Below are positions 62,699-64,000 of a stretch of DNA of 64,000 nt, in pieces (the first letter of the stretch is position 1; each line of letters opens with the position of its first letter). Source of the stretch: Dysgonomonas sp. Marseille-P4361 (lineage in GTDB: Bacteria; Bacteroidota; Bacteroidia; Bacteroidales; Dysgonomonadaceae); NCBI RefSeq assembly GCF_900343125.1, contig NZ_OPYL01000008.1, forward strand, positions 1-64,000, read 5' to 3'. The notes beneath the pieces were generated by a model, which was not told where the DNA came from, did no database searches, and was given only the letters and a program-made list of their open reading frames with translations. The position numbers were made by a program, and so were the translations under genes.

Positions 62699-64000
62699 AT
62701 GAGTTCTAATCCAGAAAGCGCTTCCAGTTGGCTAGGTAAAAAGATAATCGAAGCAAAAGGAGCATATATTTCTGCATCAATACTAACCGTACTAAGTGCA
62801 GGGTGCTTCGTTATCTTCGGATGGTATCTGGCGGTGTTTGCCGCTTCGTGGCTGATAGATGGTAAAATATTACCCTCTACGTTATTATACTCATCCATAT
62901 TCCTTACGGGAAGATACATCTTTGCGCATTTTGCCTCACAGTTCAATTACAAAGCTGGTAATATAATTGTTTCCAGAATAAAGAAAAAGTTATATCCTAT
63001 ATTGCTCAACAGCAGCAAATACGATTCAGTATCAAGCACCCTATTAGTTACCAGAGTAAGTGATGATCTAAAGCCTTTCTACGCCTTTTTTATTCCATAT
63101 GCCATAGCATCAATCTTAGTAAGTGTGTTGTTGCTCATTATTTGTTTTTGGATGGAAAAATGGGTCGGTCTGGCTCTCTTGGTTTCACTTATCATTATAC
63201 CTATGCAGATGATTATTATAGGCATAGGAGCCGAAGCGCTTCACAAAAAACATATAAATCTTTTTCTTAAATATTCGGCTGTTTTCTACAACCGTCTTCA
63301 AACAATTGCCGAAATTGTCAATCTGGATAACTTCAAACCTCAGTATCGTTTTTTGTCCGAAAAGAGCAAAGAGTTAAACAAGGCTACAATAAATGTAATG
63401 CGGGTTGCAATTCTTTCATCGGCTGTTTTAGAATTTTGTGTTACCATCTGTATTGCTGTTGTTGCCGTCTATTTAGGAATGAGTTTATTGGGAATAATGA
63501 CAGGTCCTAGTTATGGAAATGGATACGATTTTCATACAGCATTATTCTTGCTCATTCTTGCACCTTATTTCTTCTTTTATCTGAGGAAATTTGTAAGTGC
63601 CTACCATGACCGTAATAAAGCTTTAGCATCGGCCAAGTTGATTATACCGATACTAAACGAGCATGTAGAAGCTCCTTTGGCTGACAACAGAGAAGAACTT
63701 AAGTCTTTCAATGTTACAGGACTGAATTTTTCTTATCCAGATTCTCCGGTTAGAGTTTTGCACGATATCAATCTCGAATTACCACTGAAAGGACTTGTTC
63801 TTGTAAAAGGCATATCGGGTTCCGGCAAGTCCACTCTTTTGAGAATATGTACCGGGAGCTTGTCTGTTGAGAATGGTTTTGTATCGGTAAACCAAAAAGA
63901 CAATGAATGGTCTCAACAATGGCTGAAAGCCAATTCGTCTTATATGAATCAGTTTCCTTTCATTTTTGACGGCACATTACAGTACAATGTATTTTTAGAA
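62699..64000 (+). CDS. cydD: CydD-like thiol reductant ABC exporter subunit (partial, runs off right edge)
   Basis: The visible 434 residues are a fused ABC permease-ATPase of the CydD type, which with CydC exports glutathione or cysteine and supports cytochrome bd assembly. The six-helix membrane domain (about 20-310) contains VLSAGCFVIFGWYLAVFAASW, VRIL-type loops, and LLILAPYFFFYLRKFVSAYHDR, the CydD-like PExYxPLR equivalent. The nucleotide-binding domain begins with LNFSYPDSPVRVLHDINLEL and holds Walker A KGISGSGKSTLL and a Q-loop MNQFPFIFDG. The signature motif and Walker B lie past the window. Start ATG at 62699 is chosen as the first in-frame ATG before the conserved core. CydC would be expected downstream. 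Confidence 0.8.
   Translation, partial: MSSNPESASSWLGKKIIEAKGAYISASILTVLSAGCFVIFGWYLAVFAASWLIDGKILPSTLLYSSIFLTGRYIFAHFASQFNYKAGNIIVSRIKKKLYPILLNSSKYDSVSSTLLVTRVSDDLKPFYAFFIPYAIASILVSVLLLIICFWMEKWVGLALLVSLIIIPMQMIIIGIGAEALHKKHINLFLKYSAVFYNRLQTIAEIVNLDNFKPQYRFLSEKSKELNKATINVMRVAILSSAVLEFCVTICIAVVAVYLGMSLLGIMTGPSYGNGYDFHTALFLLILAPYFFFYLRKFVSAYHDRNKALASAKLIIPILNEHVEAPLADNREELKSFNVTGLNFSYPDSPVRVLHDINLELPLKGLVLVKGISGSGKSTLLRICTGSLSVENGFVSVNQKDNEWSQQWLKANSSYMNQFPFIFDGTLQYNVFLE

Noticed and set aside
62686-62946. Minus-strand reading frame opposite the cydD-like start
   Set aside because: It lies within the clear ABC exporter gene on the other strand and has no recognisable motif.
1-64000. CRISPR array, tRNA, rRNA or complete insertion sequence
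   Set aside because: No regularly spaced repeats, no tRNA-like cloverleaf with a TTCGA-type arm and no transposase gene were recognised on reading both strands.

Overview
The window comes from a Bacteroidota genome, most likely order Bacteroidales. The evidence is two SusC/SusD pairs, a hybrid two-component sensor (HTCS), lipoproteins with acidic surface-export signals, TAnnTTTG-type -7 promoter elements, a type IX secretion (T9SS) C-terminal domain, and low GC with little Shine-Dalgarno signal. The combination of PULs and T9SS would fit a Dysgonomonas-like gut or environmental organism, but that placement is inference.

Region 1 (1-4.97 kb). The left edge holds the N-terminus of a tyrosine recombinase on the minus strand, interrupted by a frameshift in a 10-A tract. 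Next come a GC-rich island and a small cassette: zinc-free quinone oxidoreductase, TIGR01777-type NAD(P)-binding protein, a possible VOC protein, pirin and YceI. A 26-bp imperfect direct repeat (331-356 and 4885-4910) brackets the cassette. Pirin and YceI diverge from a region with a perfect GTTACCTA/TAGGTAAC inverted repeat.

Region 2 (5.0-26.8 kb). This is an alpha-galactoside-type polysaccharide utilisation locus. SusC, SusD, a GH36 alpha-galactosidase, a 1566-residue T9SS-exported FG-GAP/GH36-like enzyme and an outer-membrane barrel form one minus-strand operon. GH95 and the HTCS lie upstream, and a lipoprotein paralogue of the GH36-like enzyme is transcribed divergently from the HTCS.

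Region 3 (26.9-51.3 kb). This is a second, ROK-associated locus. An unbroken minus-strand run encodes an FAD-dependent oxidoreductase, a Tat-exported DUF4434 protein, an MFS sugar porter, an N-acylglucosamine 2-epimerase-family enzyme, SusC, SusD, two further lipoproteins, two GHL10-type putative hydrolases and a GH97 with a retaining-type nucleophile. Divergently, a ROK regulator is followed by two SGNH hydrolases and two tandem calcineurin-like phosphoesterases. A 10-bp-arm palindrome lies in the divergent promoter region. The likely scheme is surface binding and import by SusCD, periplasmic hydrolysis, deacylation or dephosphorylation, then MFS uptake and epimerisation.

Region 4 (51.3-55.7 kb). 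This is a three-gene minus-strand operon: a DUF6057-like membrane protein, a lipoprotein with a cytochrome-c-type CxxCH motif and a TolB/PD40-like propeller, and a Rid/chorismatase-like protein. Its function is unknown.

Region 5 (55.8-64 kb). Five tightly packed minus-strand genes (a small protein, a MoxR AAA+ ATPase, a small beta-rich protein, a vWA plus beta-propeller protein, and a TPR-like repeat protein) match the architecture of the poorly characterised MoxR-vWA-beta-propeller ternary systems. A CydD-like ABC exporter starts divergently and runs off the right edge.

No tRNA, rRNA, CRISPR array or complete insertion sequence was recognised.
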